From Comamonadaceae bacterium (GTDB lineage Bacteria > Pseudomonadota > Gammaproteobacteria > Burkholderiales > Burkholderiaceae_C): a stretch of 58,530 nucleotides of DNA. Of this stretch, positions 25,692 to 37,812 are shown piece by piece (position 1 is the first letter of the stretch; every line of letters starts with the position of its first letter). The notes below the pieces were generated by a model, which did not search any database, was not told the origin of the DNA, and saw only the letters and a list, made by a program, of their open reading frames with translations. The stretch is taken from positions 1 to 58,530 of the forward strand of contig PNMF01000002.1 in NCBI GenBank assembly GCA_013823485.1. The letters run 5' to 3'. The translations under genes and the position numbers were made by a program.

Positions 25692-26509
25692 TTCGAATTC
25701 GGGAAGAAGAGCTGTTCGCCACCGATCTTGTAGGCCGCGATGGATGCCTGACCGGCCGGGCCGGTGACCCAGTCGACAAACTTCTGGCCTTCGGCGGTCT
25801 TGACCTGCGGGTGCTTGGCGGCGCTCACCAGCATCACGCCGTACTGGTTGAACAGTCGCTTGTCGCCCTCCACCAGGATGGCCAGATCGGCGCGGTTCTT
25901 GAAGTTCAGCCAGGTGCCACGGTCGGCCAGCACATAGGCGCCCTGGGCGGCGCTGGCCGCGATGTTCAGGGCCGGGCCCATGCCGCAGCCACATTCCTTG
26001 TAGCCGCTGCCCTTGTTCGCATCGGTGTCGGTCATCTTCCAGAAGCGCAGTTCGGCGGCGTGGGTGCCGCTCTTGTCGCCGCGCGAGATGAAGGGCGCGT
26101 TGGCGGTGGCCACCTTTTTCAGTGCGGCCACGATGTCGCTGCCCTTGGTGCCGGCCGGGTCGGCCTTGGGGCCGATCAGCACGAAGTCGTTGTACATGAC
26201 CTCCTGGCGCCTGGCCGCAAAGCCGTCGGCCACGAACTTCTCTTCGGCCACCTTGTCGTGCACGAACAGCACATCGGCATCACCCCGGCGGGCCATGTCG
26301 ATGGCCTGACCGGTGCCCAGGGCCACCACCTTCACGTCGATGCCGGTGGCCTTCTTGAAATCGGGCAGCAGGTGGCCGAACAGGCCCGATTGCTCGGTGG
26401 AGGTGGTGGACGCGATCACGATGCTGGCCTGGGCCAGCGCCGCTGCGCTGCCCAGCAGGGCGGAGGTGCCGACGACGGCAGCGATGACGAGTTGCTTGAA
26501 ACGGATCAC
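25688..26509 (-). CDS. tupA: TupA, tungstate ABC transporter substrate-binding protein
   Basis: 273 aa periplasmic tungstate-binding protein. After a signal peptide (ending AALAQA) comes the diagnostic TTSTEQSGLFGHLLP segment, then LGTGQAIDMARRGDADVLFVHD and RGDKSGTHAAEL, all typical of TupA. The GTG start at 26509 has AAGGAG 9 nt upstream and overlaps the ATPase stop (GTGA). It delivers tungstate to TupBC for tungsten- or molybdenum-cofactor enzymes, none of which is in this window. Confidence 0.92.
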   Translation of the reverse strand: MIRFKQLVIAAVVGTSALLGSAAALAQASIVIASTTSTEQSGLFGHLLPDFKKATGIDVKVVALGTGQAIDMARRGDADVLFVHDKVAEEKFVADGFAARRQEVMYNDFVLIGPKADPAGTKGSDIVAALKKVATANAPFISRGDKSGTHAAELRFWKMTDTDANKGSGYKECGCGMGPALNIAASAAQGAYVLADRGTWLNFKNRADLAILVEGDKRLFNQYGVMLVSAAKHPQVKTAEGQKFVDWVTGPAGQASIAAYKIGGEQLFFPNSK

Positions 26510-27282
26510 AGGGCTTCTCCTTGAACAAAAAGATGGGCCTGCGGGCAGGTGGCGCGCAGGAGGTCGTGGTTGAAAAAATCGTGCACCGGCAGGTCGGCCA
26601 GCAGCCGCCCCTGCTCCAGGTAGACCACGCGGCTGGCCAGGCGCTTGACCTGACCGAGGTTGTGGCTGCTGAACACCAGCGTGGGCGCGCGCCCGCTGGC
26701 GGTGGTGGCCTGGGTGAAGGCGGCGATCAGGGCTTCGACCTCGCGCTTGGCGTGCGGGTCGAGGCTGGCGGTGGGCTCGTCGAGCAGCCAGACATCGGGC
26801 TGCAGGGCCCAGGCGCGGGCCAGCGCCAGCCGCTGCTGCTGCCCGCCGGAAAGCGCGCGGGCGTTGCGGTCGGCGATGTCGGCCAGTTCCACCTTGGCCA
26901 GCGCCTGCAGGGCCCGCGCGCGGGTCTCGCGCCAGGGCACGCCCTGCATCCACAGCCCCAGCGCGATGTTGCGGCGCGCACTCAGGCGCAGCATGTGCGG
27001 CCGCTGGAACAGCATGGCCACCTGGCGCTGGTCGGGTGTGTGGATTTCGCCGGCCGCCACCGGCTGCAGCCGGTGCAGCGTGCGCAGCAGGGTGCTCTTG
27101 CCGCTGCCGTTGGCTCCCACCAGCGCCACCCGCTCGCCCTCGGCGATGCGCAGGAAGATGTGGTCGAGCGCCGGGCGCCGGCCCGCCGAGCCGAGCTGCA
27201 CCCGGACCCCGCGCAGGTCGAAACACACCGGGGGTACGGCCGAGGCAGCGGCCTGGGCCAGGTCCTGGGGCATGGCCTTCAT
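26506..27282 (-). CDS. tupC: TupC, tungstate ABC transporter ATPase
   Basis: 258 aa ABC ATPase with Walker A GANGSGKST, Q-loop MLFQRPHM, signature LSGGQQQR, Walker [11 protein letters not shown] and switch SSHNLGQ. It is wedged between the TupB and TupA genes with 4-nt overlaps at both ends, so it is assigned to tungstate transport by context. It has an additional N-terminal stretch of about 20 residues before the ABC domain. Confidence 0.9.
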   Translation of the reverse strand: MKAMPQDLAQAAASAVPPVCFDLRGVRVQLGSAGRRPALDHIFLRIAEGERVALVGANGSGKSTLLRTLHRLQPVAAGEIHTPDQRQVAMLFQRPHMLRLSARRNIALGLWMQGVPWRETRARALQALAKVELADIADRNARALSGGQQQRLALARAWALQPDVWLLDEPTASLDPHAKREVEALIAAFTQATTASGRAPTLVFSSHNLGQVKRLASRVVYLEQGRLLADLPVHDFFNHDLLRATCPQAHLFVQGEAL

Positions 27283-28007
27283 GCCGGCACCGCCAGCGGC
27301 ATCAGGCCGTCGGCCCGCTCGCGCCAGCGGCGCAGCGCCGACACCAGCGCATTGAGCAGCAGCACCACCGTCATCAGCACCAGCCCCAGACCGAGCGCCA
27401 GCGGCAGGTCGCCCTTGCTGGTTTCCAGGGCGATGGCGGTGGTCATGACGCGGGTGAAACCCTCGATGTTGCCGCCCACGATCATGACCGCACCCACCTC
27501 GGAAATGGCGCGGCCGAAGGCGGTGATCAGCACGGTCAGCAGCGCATAACGCTCGTCCCAGGCCAGCAGCAGGCTGCGCAGGCCGGTGCCCGCGCCCAGC
27601 GAGCGCAGCTGCTCGCCGTGCTGGCGCTCCGCGTCTTCCACCGCCTGCCGGGTGAGCGCCGTCACCAGCGGCAGCACCAGCACCGCCTGGGCCAGCACCA
27701 TGGCCTGGAAGCTGAACAGCCAGCCCAGAAAGCCCAGCGGCCCGGAGCGCGACAGCAGCAGATAGATCACCAGACCGACCACCACCGCCGGCACCGCCAG
27801 AAAGGTGTTGAGCACGGTCAGCACCGTGTCGCGGCCGCGGAAGCGCACCACCCCCAGCCAGGCGCCCAGCACGATGCCGGCGCTGCAGGCCAGCAGGCAG
27901 GCCGTGGCGCTGACGGCCAGCGACCGCAGGACCACCGTCCAGAGCACCGGGTCGCCGGAAAGGATGAGGCCGAACGCCGTGCTGACGCTGCCCGTGAAGC
28001 TGTTCAT
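27279..28007 (-). CDS. tupB: TupB, tungstate ABC transporter permease
   Basis: 242 aa permease with about five helices. The coupling loop EQLRSLGAGTG and the AFGRAISEVGAVMIVGGNI segment are the marks of TupB/WtpB permeases. It is the first gene of a seven-gene minus-strand operon. The ATG at 28007 lies 117 nt from the divergent regulator start, and this gap holds the likely operator. Confidence 0.92.
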   Translation of the reverse strand: MNSFTGSVSTAFGLILSGDPVLWTVVLRSLAVSATACLLACSAGIVLGAWLGVVRFRGRDTVLTVLNTFLAVPAVVVGLVIYLLLSRSGPLGFLGWLFSFQAMVLAQAVLVLPLVTALTRQAVEDAERQHGEQLRSLGAGTGLRSLLLAWDERYALLTVLITAFGRAISEVGAVMIVGGNIEGFTRVMTTAIALETSKGDLPLALGLGLVLMTVVLLLNALVSALRRWRERADGLMPLAVPA

Positions 28008-28060
28008 GTTGCGGCGCAGCTTAATCGGGCGCGGGCGCGTTGCAGCTACGTGGATTCGCG

Positions 28061-28080
28061 GTATGAAGTCATCAACATAC
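28061..28080. promoter_or_regulatory. Candidate ModE/TupR-type operator between tupB and its regulator
   Basis: GTATG and CATAC arms are separated by 10 nt in the 117-bp divergent gap. Flanking CGCG and CGTTAC extend a loose dyad similar in shape to ModE-family sites. The support is weak because the arms are only 5 bp. Confidence 0.35.
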
Positions 28081-28124
28081 GTTACCGGGTACCCCCAACA
28101 CCGCTTGATGCACACTGCACAGCC

Positions 28125-29240
28125 ATGCGAAGCATCGAGCTCTCCTACACCATCGGCCAACCCCGCAGCGCCGGCCCCGGCGCGTCTGCCTTGCTGCGCA
28201 ATCCCATGATGGATGTGCTGCACGCGGTGCGCACCCAGGGCTCGATATCGGCAGCCGCGCGCAGCATCGGCCTGTCGTACCGGCATGTGTGGGGACAGTT
28301 GCGGGACTGGGAGGTCGAGCTCGGTCAGCCCCTGATCTTCTGGGAGCGCGGGCAGGCTGCGCGCCTCACGCCCTTCGGTGAACGGCTGCTGACGGCAGAG
28401 CGGCTGGCGCAGGCGCGGCTGGGTCCGCAGCTGGAGCACCTGCGGGCCGAGATCGAGCGTGCCTTTGCCCGCGTGCTCGACGGCGAGGGCGAGACCGACG
28501 CCGGCCAGCAGGACCTGATCACCCTGTACGCCAGCCACGACCTCGCCCTGTCGGTGCTGCAGGAACACACCGCCCAGGCCAGCGACCGGCTGCACCTGGA
28601 CATCCGCTTCTGCGGCAGCGTGGACGCCATCCGGGCGCTCAACGAAGGCCGCTGTTCGCTGGCCGCTTTCCACACCCAGCCGTTCGCGGCCGCCGGCAGC
28701 CTGAGCGCCCGCACCTACCGGCCCATGCTCAAGCCGGGCCTGCACAAGATCATCGGGTTCGCCCGGCGCTCGCAGGGCCTGATAGTCGCCCCGGGCAACC
28801 CGCTGCGGCTGCGCGACATGGACGACGTGGCCCGGCTGCAGGCCCGGTTCGTGAACCGGGCGCTGGGCACCGGCACCCGCCTGCTGGTCGACGAGCTGCT
28901 GTTGCAGTCACAGCTGCTGGAGGCCGATGTGGACGGCTACCACCGCACCGAAGGCTCGCACGCTGCGGTGGCCATGGCGGTGGTCGGCGGCACGGCCGAT
29001 GTGGGCGTGGGCACCGAATACGCCGCGCGCCAGCACGGGCTGGACTTCATTCCGCTGGTGCAGGAGCGTTACCTGCTGGTGTGCCTGAAGACCTCGCTGG
29101 AAACCCCGGCCATGCAGCGGCTGCTGCAGCACCTGACCAGCGCGGCCTGGGCGCAGCGCCTGCTCACCCTGCCCGGCTACGCGCCGGACCACTGCGGCGA
29201 GGTCGCCTCCATGAAGCGCCTGCTGCCCTGGTGGACCTGA
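28125..29240 (+). CDS. ModE/TupR-type transcriptional regulator with PBP-like sensor domain
   Basis: 371 aa. The N-terminal winged HTH (about residues 25-110) is ModE/LysR-like, with SISAAARSIGLSYRHVW as recognition region. The C-terminal 230 residues form a periplasmic-binding-protein-like domain (LYASHDLALSVL, VNRALGTGTRLLVDE, EGSHAAVAMAVVGGTADVGVG). That domain is related to those that bind molybdate or tungstate in TupR/ModE-like one-component regulators. Divergent transcription from tupBCA makes it the probable tungstate-responsive regulator of that operon. Whether it represses or activates is not visible. Confidence 0.82.
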   Translation: MRSIELSYTIGQPRSAGPGASALLRNPMMDVLHAVRTQGSISAAARSIGLSYRHVWGQLRDWEVELGQPLIFWERGQAARLTPFGERLLTAERLAQARLGPQLEHLRAEIERAFARVLDGEGETDAGQQDLITLYASHDLALSVLQEHTAQASDRLHLDIRFCGSVDAIRALNEGRCSLAAFHTQPFAAAGSLSARTYRPMLKPGLHKIIGFARRSQGLIVAPGNPLRLRDMDDVARLQARFVNRALGTGTRLLVDELLLQSQLLEADVDGYHRTEGSHAAVAMAVVGGTADVGVGTEYAARQHGLDFIPLVQERYLLVCLKTSLETPAMQRLLQHLTSAAWAQRLLTLPGYAPDHCGEVASMKRLLPWWT

Positions 29241-29264
29241 AATCGGCGCGCCGGGCCGCACTGG

Positions 29265-30302
29265 TCAGAAGGCTTCCTCCTCGGCCTCCAGGTAGGCCAG
29301 GCTGATGTATTTGCCGATGTTGTTCTCGAAGCCCTGCATGCCCGCAGCGCGGCTGGCCACCCGCGGGTCGCGCAGCACGGCGGCGCGGGCGGCCTCCATG
29401 GTGGCGCCGTCCTTCACCGCCTGCACACAGGGCTCGTAGATGCCGGCCATGAAGGCGCCGTAGTCCTTCAGCAGCTCTCTGGAATGCAGCCCGTGGCCCG
29501 GCAGCCAGACCTGCTCGCCGGCGGCCTTCTGCAGCGCCGCGTAGTACCGGAAGGTGCCGACATACGAGCCCTCGTCCATGTTGGCGATGCGGTTGTTCAT
29601 GGCCACATCGCCCACATAGGTCACCCGGTCCTGCACCACCTCCATGCACAGGTCGGACGGGGTGTGGGCGGTGCCGTAGTGGTGCAGCCGGATCTGCACG
29701 TCGCCATAGTCGAACGACTGTCCGTGCTCCACCGTGCGGTTGGGCACCACCACCTGCGTGCCCAGCGTGGCGCCCTGGGTCCAGCGCTCCATCATGCTGC
29801 GCCAGCCGCTGCCCTCGGTGCCGGCGATCTGTTCGCGCGTGTGCGCCAGGGCATGGATCGGCAGGTCGCGGCCGAAGGCGTTCACGAAGGCGTGGTTGCC
29901 CAGCCAGTGATCGCCGTGGTAGTGGCTGTTGAAGATGGCCACCACCGGCTGCGGCGTGACGGTGCGGATCATGCGGATCGCCATTTCGCCGATCTGCAGC
30001 GAGCAGCCGGAGTCGAGCATGACCACGCCGCGCTGCGTCACCACGAACACGATGTTGGCCATCAGGCCCTGGTTGGCGGCGGTGGGGAAACCGTCGCGCG
30101 CGTGGATCAGCCAGACATGCTCGGACACCCGCTGCGGCGGCACGTCCGGCACCTTCGGACCGGCCATGAAGTCGTGCGCCTGCTGGGCGAACAGCCGCAC
30201 CTCGGGCACGGCCGACAGGCCCAGGGCGCCCAGCGCCGACCCGCCGGCCAGGCTCAGGAAGCGGCGACGCGGCGGCAGGGCAGGAGGAAGGATCGGGGGC
30301 AT
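29265..30302 (-). CDS. Tat-exported MBL-fold metallo-hydrolase with intact zinc site
   Basis: 345 aa metallo-beta-lactamase-fold protein with a twin-arginine-type leader (PPRRRFLSLAGGSALG). The zinc site is complete: HYHGDH near residue 137, His in GTAHTPSD, Asp in YVGDVAMN and His in LPGHGLHS. It resembles hydrolases linked to quinoprotein systems, but the substrate is unknown. It is the third MBL-fold protein in the first 31 kb besides PqqB, and the only exported one with all ligands. GGAG lies about 5 nt before the ATG, directly next to a perfect palindrome. Confidence 0.82.
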   Translation of the reverse strand: MPPILPPALPPRRRFLSLAGGSALGALGLSAVPEVRLFAQQAHDFMAGPKVPDVPPQRVSEHVWLIHARDGFPTAANQGLMANIVFVVTQRGVVMLDSGCSLQIGEMAIRMIRTVTPQPVVAIFNSHYHGDHWLGNHAFVNAFGRDLPIHALAHTREQIAGTEGSGWRSMMERWTQGATLGTQVVVPNRTVEHGQSFDYGDVQIRLHHYGTAHTPSDLCMEVVQDRVTYVGDVAMNNRIANMDEGSYVGTFRYYAALQKAAGEQVWLPGHGLHSRELLKDYGAFMAGIYEPCVQAVKDGATMEAARAAVLRDPRVASRAAGMQGFENNIGKYISLAYLEAEEEAF

Positions 30303-30310
30303 GGCGTCTC

Positions 30311-30336
30311 CATCAATAAGTGATTGCTTATTGATG
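30311..30336. promoter_or_regulatory. Perfect AT-rich palindrome before the Tat-MBL gene
   Basis: CATCAATAAG and CTTATTGATG are exact 10-bp arms with a 6-nt spacer. The dyad fills most of the 36-nt gap between the coaBC stop and the MBL ATG, and its edge touches the Shine-Dalgarno. An operator for a TetR/MarR-type repressor or an RNA hairpin are both possible. No such repressor gene is adjacent. Confidence 0.6.
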
Positions 30337-30338
30337 GA

Positions 30339-31547
30339 TCATAGCCGGCGAGCGATCTCTCCCACCAGTTGCCGCGCCAGGCTGAGCTTGTCGGCCCGGG
30401 GCAGCTCGGTGCTGCCCTGCGCGTCGACCAGCAGCAGGGCGTTGTCGTCGCGGCCGAAGGTGTCGGGGCCGATGTTGCCCACCAGCAGCGGCACGCCCTT
30501 GCGTTCGCGCTTGGCCTGGGCATGGGCCAGCAGGTCGTGGCTTTCGGCGGCAAAGCCCACGCAGTAGAGCGCGCCGTTGCGCGCACGCTCGCTGGCGGCC
30601 ACGCCGGCCAGGATGTCGGGGTTCTCGACGAACGCCAGCGTGGGGACCGCGCCCGAACCGTCTTTCTTGATCTTCTGGTCGGCGGCGCTGGCTGGCCGCC
30701 AGTCGGCCACGGCGGCGGCCGACACGAACACATCGGCCTGCGGCACGGCAGCCTGCACGGCGGCCTGCATCTCCAGGGCCGACTTCACGTCGATGCGGCG
30801 CACACCGCGGGGCGTGGGCAGACCGACCGGGCCGGCCACCAGCGTGACCTCGGCACCGGCTTCGTGCGCGGCGCGGGCAATGGCAAAACCCATCTTGCCG
30901 CTGGAGAGGTTGGTCAGGCCCCGCACCGGGTCGATGGCCTCGAAGGTCGGGCCGGCGCTCACCAGCAGATGGCGACCCTGGAGCGGCTTCGGCTGGAAGT
31001 GGCGCTGCACTTCATAGAGCAGCTCTTCGGGTTCGAGCATGCGGCCGTCACCGGTCTCGCCGCAGGCCTGGTCGCCCGCGCCCACGCCCAGCACCACGGC
31101 GCCGTCGGCCTGCAGCTGCGCCACGTTGCGCTGCGTGGCCGGGTGGGCCCACATCTCGCGGTTCATGGCCGGGGCCAGCAGCAGCGGCACCCGCTCGATC
31201 GGCCGGGCCAGGCACAGCAGCGAAAGCAGGTCGTCGGCGCGGCCCTGCGCCAGCCGGGCCATGAAATCGGCGCTGGCCGGCGCCACCACCACCGCATCGG
31301 CCTCGCGGCCCAGGTTGATGTGCGGCATGTGGTTGGGCTGGCGTTCGTCCCACTGGTCGGTGTACACCGGCCGGCCGGAAAGCGCCTGCATCGTGGCCAC
31401 GGTGATGAAGCGGGTGGCCGACTCGGTCATGACCACCTGCACGGTGGCACCGGCCTTGGTCAGGCCACGGCAGAACTCGGCGGCCTTGTAGCAGGCGATA
31501 CCGCCCGAAAGGCCCAGAACCACGTGTTTTCCACTCAGATCGTTCAT
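30339..31547 (-). CDS. coaBC: CoaBC, phosphopantothenoylcysteine decarboxylase/phosphopantothenate-cysteine ligase
   Basis: 402 aa bifunctional coenzyme A biosynthesis enzyme. The N-terminal flavoprotein decarboxylase half has GLSGGIACYKA, the PHINLG and PASADFMARLAQG segments, and a GETGDGRM substrate clamp. The C-terminal CTP-dependent ligase half has SAGPTFEAIDPVR, the dimer motif NLSSGKMGFA and SAAAVADWRP. The length is normal. It is divergent from pyrG, whose product CTP is used by the ligase half. A -10-like hexamer 7 nt upstream suggests a nearly leaderless mRNA. Confidence 0.96.
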   Translation of the reverse strand: MNDLSGKHVVLGLSGGIACYKAAEFCRGLTKAGATVQVVMTESATRFITVATMQALSGRPVYTDQWDERQPNHMPHINLGREADAVVVAPASADFMARLAQGRADDLLSLLCLARPIERVPLLLAPAMNREMWAHPATQRNVAQLQADGAVVLGVGAGDQACGETGDGRMLEPEELLYEVQRHFQPKPLQGRHLLVSAGPTFEAIDPVRGLTNLSSGKMGFAIARAAHEAGAEVTLVAGPVGLPTPRGVRRIDVKSALEMQAAVQAAVPQADVFVSAAAVADWRPASAADQKIKKDGSGAVPTLAFVENPDILAGVAASERARNGALYCVGFAAESHDLLAHAQAKRERKGVPLLVGNIGPDTFGRDDNALLLVDAQGSTELPRADKLSLARQLVGEIARRL

Positions 31548-31554
31548 GCCGCGC

Positions 31555-31560
31555 AATGTA
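31555..31560 (-). promoter_or_regulatory. -10-like hexamer close to the coaBC start
   Basis: Minus-strand TACATT ends 7 nt before the coaBC ATG, implying transcription from about the first codon. Confidence 0.4.
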
Positions 31561-31603
31561 GCAGGGGCGGTCCGGGGCGGGCAGGTGCCCTGGGGGCCCC
31601 CCC

Positions 31604-33297
<1,694 letters not shown>

Positions 33298-33313
33298 TGC
33301 CGGAGGCCAGCCC

Positions 33314-34171
33314 ATGAAGCTCTGCGGATTCGACGTCGGCCTGGACCGGCCCTTCTTCCTGATCGCAGGCCCCTGCGTCATCGAGTCCGAGCAGCTGCAG
33401 ATGGACGTGGCCGGCCAGCTGCGCGACATCACGGCGAAGCTGGGCATTCCGTTCATCTTCAAGAGCAGCTTCGACAAGGCCAACCGCAGCAGCGGCACCA
33501 GCTTCCGGGGCCCGGGCCGCGAGAAGGGCCTGGAGATCCTGGGTCGCATCCGCCGCGAGCTCGGCGTGCCGGTGCTGACCGACGTGCATTCCGAAGACGA
33601 CATTGCCGAGGCCGCCGCGGTGTGCGACGTGCTGCAGACCCCGGCCTTCCTGTGCCGCCAGACCGACTTCATCCACGCGGTGGCCCGCAGCGGCAAGCCG
33701 GTGAACATCAAGAAGGGGCAGTTCCTGGCGCCGCACGACATGAAGAACGTGATCGACAAGGCCCGCGCCGCCGCGCGCGAGGCGGGCCTGGACGAAGACC
33801 GCTTCATGGCCTGCGAACGCGGCGCCAGCTTCGGCTACAACAACCTGGTGAGCGACATGCGCTCGCTGGCCATCATGCGCGAGACCGCCGCCCCGGTGGT
33901 GTTCGACGCCACCCACAGCGTGCAGCTGCCCGGTGGCCAGGGCACCAGCAGCGGTGGCCAGCGCGAGATGGTGCCGGTGCTGGCCCGCGCCGCCGTGGCG
34001 GTGGGCGTGGCCGGCCTGTTCATGGAAACCCATCCCGACCCGGCCAAGGCCCTGTCCGACGGCCCCAACGCCGTGCCCCTGAAGCACATGCCGGCCCTGC
34101 TCGAGACCCTGATGGCCCTGGACGCCGTGACCAAGCGCAACGGCTTCCTGGAAAACGATTTCAACCACTGA
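33314..34171 (+). CDS. kdsA: KDO-8-phosphate synthase
   Basis: 285 aa cytoplasmic aldolase that joins arabinose-5-phosphate and phosphoenolpyruvate for lipopolysaccharide core synthesis. Diagnostic segments are [35 protein letters not shown] and [20 protein letters not shown]. It starts 16 nt after pyrG. The neighbouring enolase makes one of its substrates, phosphoenolpyruvate. Confidence 0.97.
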   Translation: MKLCGFDVGLDRPFFLIAGPCVIESEQLQMDVAGQLRDITAKLGIPFIFKSSFDKANRSSGTSFRGPGREKGLEILGRIRRELGVPVLTDVHSEDDIAEAAAVCDVLQTPAFLCRQTDFIHAVARSGKPVNIKKGQFLAPHDMKNVIDKARAAAREAGLDEDRFMACERGASFGYNNLVSDMRSLAIMRETAAPVVFDATHSVQLPGGQGTSSGGQREMVPVLARAAVAVGVAGLFMETHPDPAKALSDGPNAVPLKHMPALLETLMALDAVTKRNGFLENDFNH

Positions 34172-34184
34172 CCCACCGCCCACC

Positions 34185-35790
<1,606 letters not shown>

Positions 35791-35798
35791 ACCCGCCC

Positions 35799-36092
35799 AT
35801 GGCCAGCCGCCTCATCCCTGCCCTGCTGGTCGGCCTGCTGCTGATGCTGCACGCCCAGCTGTGGCTGGGCCGGGGCAGCGTGCCGCGGGTGGCCGAGATG
35901 AAGCGCGAGCTGGCCGCGCAGCTGGAAGCCAACGAACAGGCCGAGCAGCGCAACGACCAGATCGCCAGCGAGGTGCGCGACCTCCAGGAAGGTCTGGACA
36001 TGGTCGAGGAGCTGGCCCGCCAGGACCTCGGCATGGTGCGGCCCAACGAGATCTTCGTGCAGGTCGCGGTGCCGGGCCAGAAGCCGCGCTGA
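35799..36092 (+). CDS. ftsB: FtsB, cell division protein
   Basis: 97 aa bitopic membrane protein of the divisome (FtsQLB). One transmembrane helix (about residues 5-23) is followed by a coiled coil with regular hydrophobic spacing (VAEMKRELAAQLEANEQAEQ) and the conserved end LARQDLGMVRPNEIFVQV. Its place 8 nt after eno is typical of beta- and gammaproteobacteria. Confidence 0.93.
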   Translation: MASRLIPALLVGLLLMLHAQLWLGRGSVPRVAEMKRELAAQLEANEQAEQRNDQIASEVRDLQEGLDMVEELARQDLGMVRPNEIFVQVAVPGQKPR

Positions 36093-36098
36093 CGGTCC

Positions 36099-36788
36099 AT
36101 GGCCCGCCCGTTGGCCATGCTGGTGGCCCTGCTGGGCGGCGAGTCCAGCGGCAAGTCCACCCTCTCACTGGAACTGACCACAGCGCTGCAGGCCCACGGC
36201 CTGCGCGTGGCGCTGGTGCCCGAACACCTGCGGGCCTGGTGCACGGCCGCTGGCCGCGCGCCGCTGGCGCACGAGCAGGCAGACATCGCAGCCGAACAGG
36301 ACCGGCAGATCGCCACCGCCCTGCAGGGCGGGGCCGATGTGGTGGTGGCCGACACCACCGGCCTGGTGGTCGCGGCCTACAGCGCCCATTACTTTGCCGA
36401 CGACACGCTCTGGCCCGACGCTCTGCAGCGGCACCGCCGGGCCGATCTGACCCTGCTGATGGGGCTGGACCTGCCCTGGCAGCCCGACGGCCTGTTCCGC
36501 GACAGCCCGGCGGTGCGCGACGCCATCGACCGCCGGCTGCGCGGTGCGCTGCAGGGCGCGGGCCTGCCCTTCACCCCGGTCTACGGACGCGGGCCGCAGC
36601 GGCTGGCACAGGCCCTGCGGGCGGTGCAAGGCCGGATCGGATCGCGGTTGGACGTGCCGCTGATGGCCGCCGACGCGCTGCTGGAGCAGGGCAGCGGCCG
36701 CTGGAACTGCGACAACTGCAGCGACCCCGACTGCGAGCACCGGCTGTTCAGCGGCCTGGTGCGGCAGCGCCAGGCCGGAACGGACTGA
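36099..36788 (+). CDS. NadR/Ttd14-like P-loop ATPase/kinase
   Basis: 229 aa P-loop protein with Walker A GGESSGKST, a helical lid and VVVADTTGLVV as Walker B. The pattern resembles the nucleoside-kinase domain of NadR, but no nicotinamide mononucleotide adenylyltransferase domain is attached. The C-terminus carries a short cysteine cluster (WNCDNCSDPDCEH) that could bind a metal. It follows ftsB by 6 nt and converges on hslO. The substrate is unknown; a nicotinamide-riboside-type kinase is possible. Confidence 0.75.
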   Translation: MARPLAMLVALLGGESSGKSTLSLELTTALQAHGLRVALVPEHLRAWCTAAGRAPLAHEQADIAAEQDRQIATALQGGADVVVADTTGLVVAAYSAHYFADDTLWPDALQRHRRADLTLLMGLDLPWQPDGLFRDSPAVRDAIDRRLRGALQGAGLPFTPVYGRGPQRLAQALRAVQGRIGSRLDVPLMAADALLEQGSGRWNCDNCSDPDCEHRLFSGLVRQRQAGTD

Positions 36789-36795
36789 AGCCGGT

Positions 36796-37776
36796 TCAGT
36801 GGGTCTGGCGGTTGACCGGTGGCTGCTGGTCGGCCTGCAGGAACACCTGGGCCGCATCGACCGGATCAAAACGGTACTGGGCGCCGCAGAAGTCGCAGCC
36901 CACCTCGACCCCGCCCTGCTCGGCAATGATGGACTCCACCTCGTCGCGGCCCAGGCTGCGCAGCATGCTGCTGACCCGCTCGCGCGAGCAGGTGCAGGCA
37001 AAGCGCGGGCCCTGCTCGCCACTCAGCGGCTCGAAGCGGCGCACATCCTCTTCCCAGAACAGGCGGTGCAGGATGGTGTCGGCGTCCAGCGTGAGCAGCT
37101 CTTCGCGCTTCAGGCTGGCGGCCAGGATGGCGATGCGGTTGTAGTCCTCGTTGCGGCCGATGTGGTCCTCGTCGCTGCGGGCCACGCCGCTGCCGGCCAG
37201 GTTGGCCTCGCCCTGCAGCGGCAGGCGCTGGATCAGCAGGCCGGCGGCCACCTGGTCGTTGGCGGCCAGCACCAGCCGGGTGTCGAGCTGTTCGCTCTGC
37301 AGCATGTAGTGCTCGATCACCTCGCTGATGCGCTCCAGCTTCTCGTGGCGGTCGCCGAACAGCGGCACCACGCCCTGGTAGGGCTGCTGGCCCGGCAGGC
37401 GGTCCTTCGGGTCCAGCGTGATGGCGCAGCGCCCCTGGTTGGTGACGTTCACCATGTGCGAGAGCGGCGCGTCCGGCGCCACTTCGCCCATGACGGTGGC
37501 GGTGGACCGCAGGGCCAGATCGGGCTGCACCTCGGCCACGGCGAGCTTGACCGGGCCGTCGCCCATGATCTGCAGCGTGAGCGAGCCGTTGAACTTGATG
37601 TTGGCCTGCATGAGTGCGGCCGCGGCGGTCATTTCGCCCAGCAGCTCGGTGACGGCGGCGGGGTAACCGCCGGCTTCCGCGCGGCGGCGCAGGATGTCTT
37701 GCCAGGCGTCGGTCAGGCGGACCAGCATGCCGCGGACCGGCAGGCCTTCAAAAACGAATTTGTGGAGTTCGGACAC
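36796..37776 (-). CDS. hslO: Hsp33, redox-regulated chaperone
   Basis: 326 aa holdase activated by oxidation. The C-terminal zinc switch is present as FACTCS and VGCDFCG (CxC and CxxC), about 33 residues apart. The N-terminal part has FVFEGLPVRGMLVRL and the ERISEVIEHYMLQSEQL segment. A GTG start (37776) is used and has no strong Shine-Dalgarno. The 7-nt gap to the convergent ATPase gene leaves no separate terminator. Confidence 0.95.
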   Translation of the reverse strand: MSELHKFVFEGLPVRGMLVRLTDAWQDILRRRAEAGGYPAAVTELLGEMTAAAALMQANIKFNGSLTLQIMGDGPVKLAVAEVQPDLALRSTATVMGEVAPDAPLSHMVNVTNQGRCAITLDPKDRLPGQQPYQGVVPLFGDRHEKLERISEVIEHYMLQSEQLDTRLVLAANDQVAAGLLIQRLPLQGEANLAGSGVARSDEDHIGRNEDYNRIAILAASLKREELLTLDADTILHRLFWEEDVRRFEPLSGEQGPRFACTCSRERVSSMLRSLGRDEVESIIAEQGGVEVGCDFCGAQYRFDPVDAAQVFLQADQQPPVNRQTH

Positions 37777-37812
37777 GGGGGGCTTTCAGAGGGCAACGCG
37801 GGCAGGTCGGGG

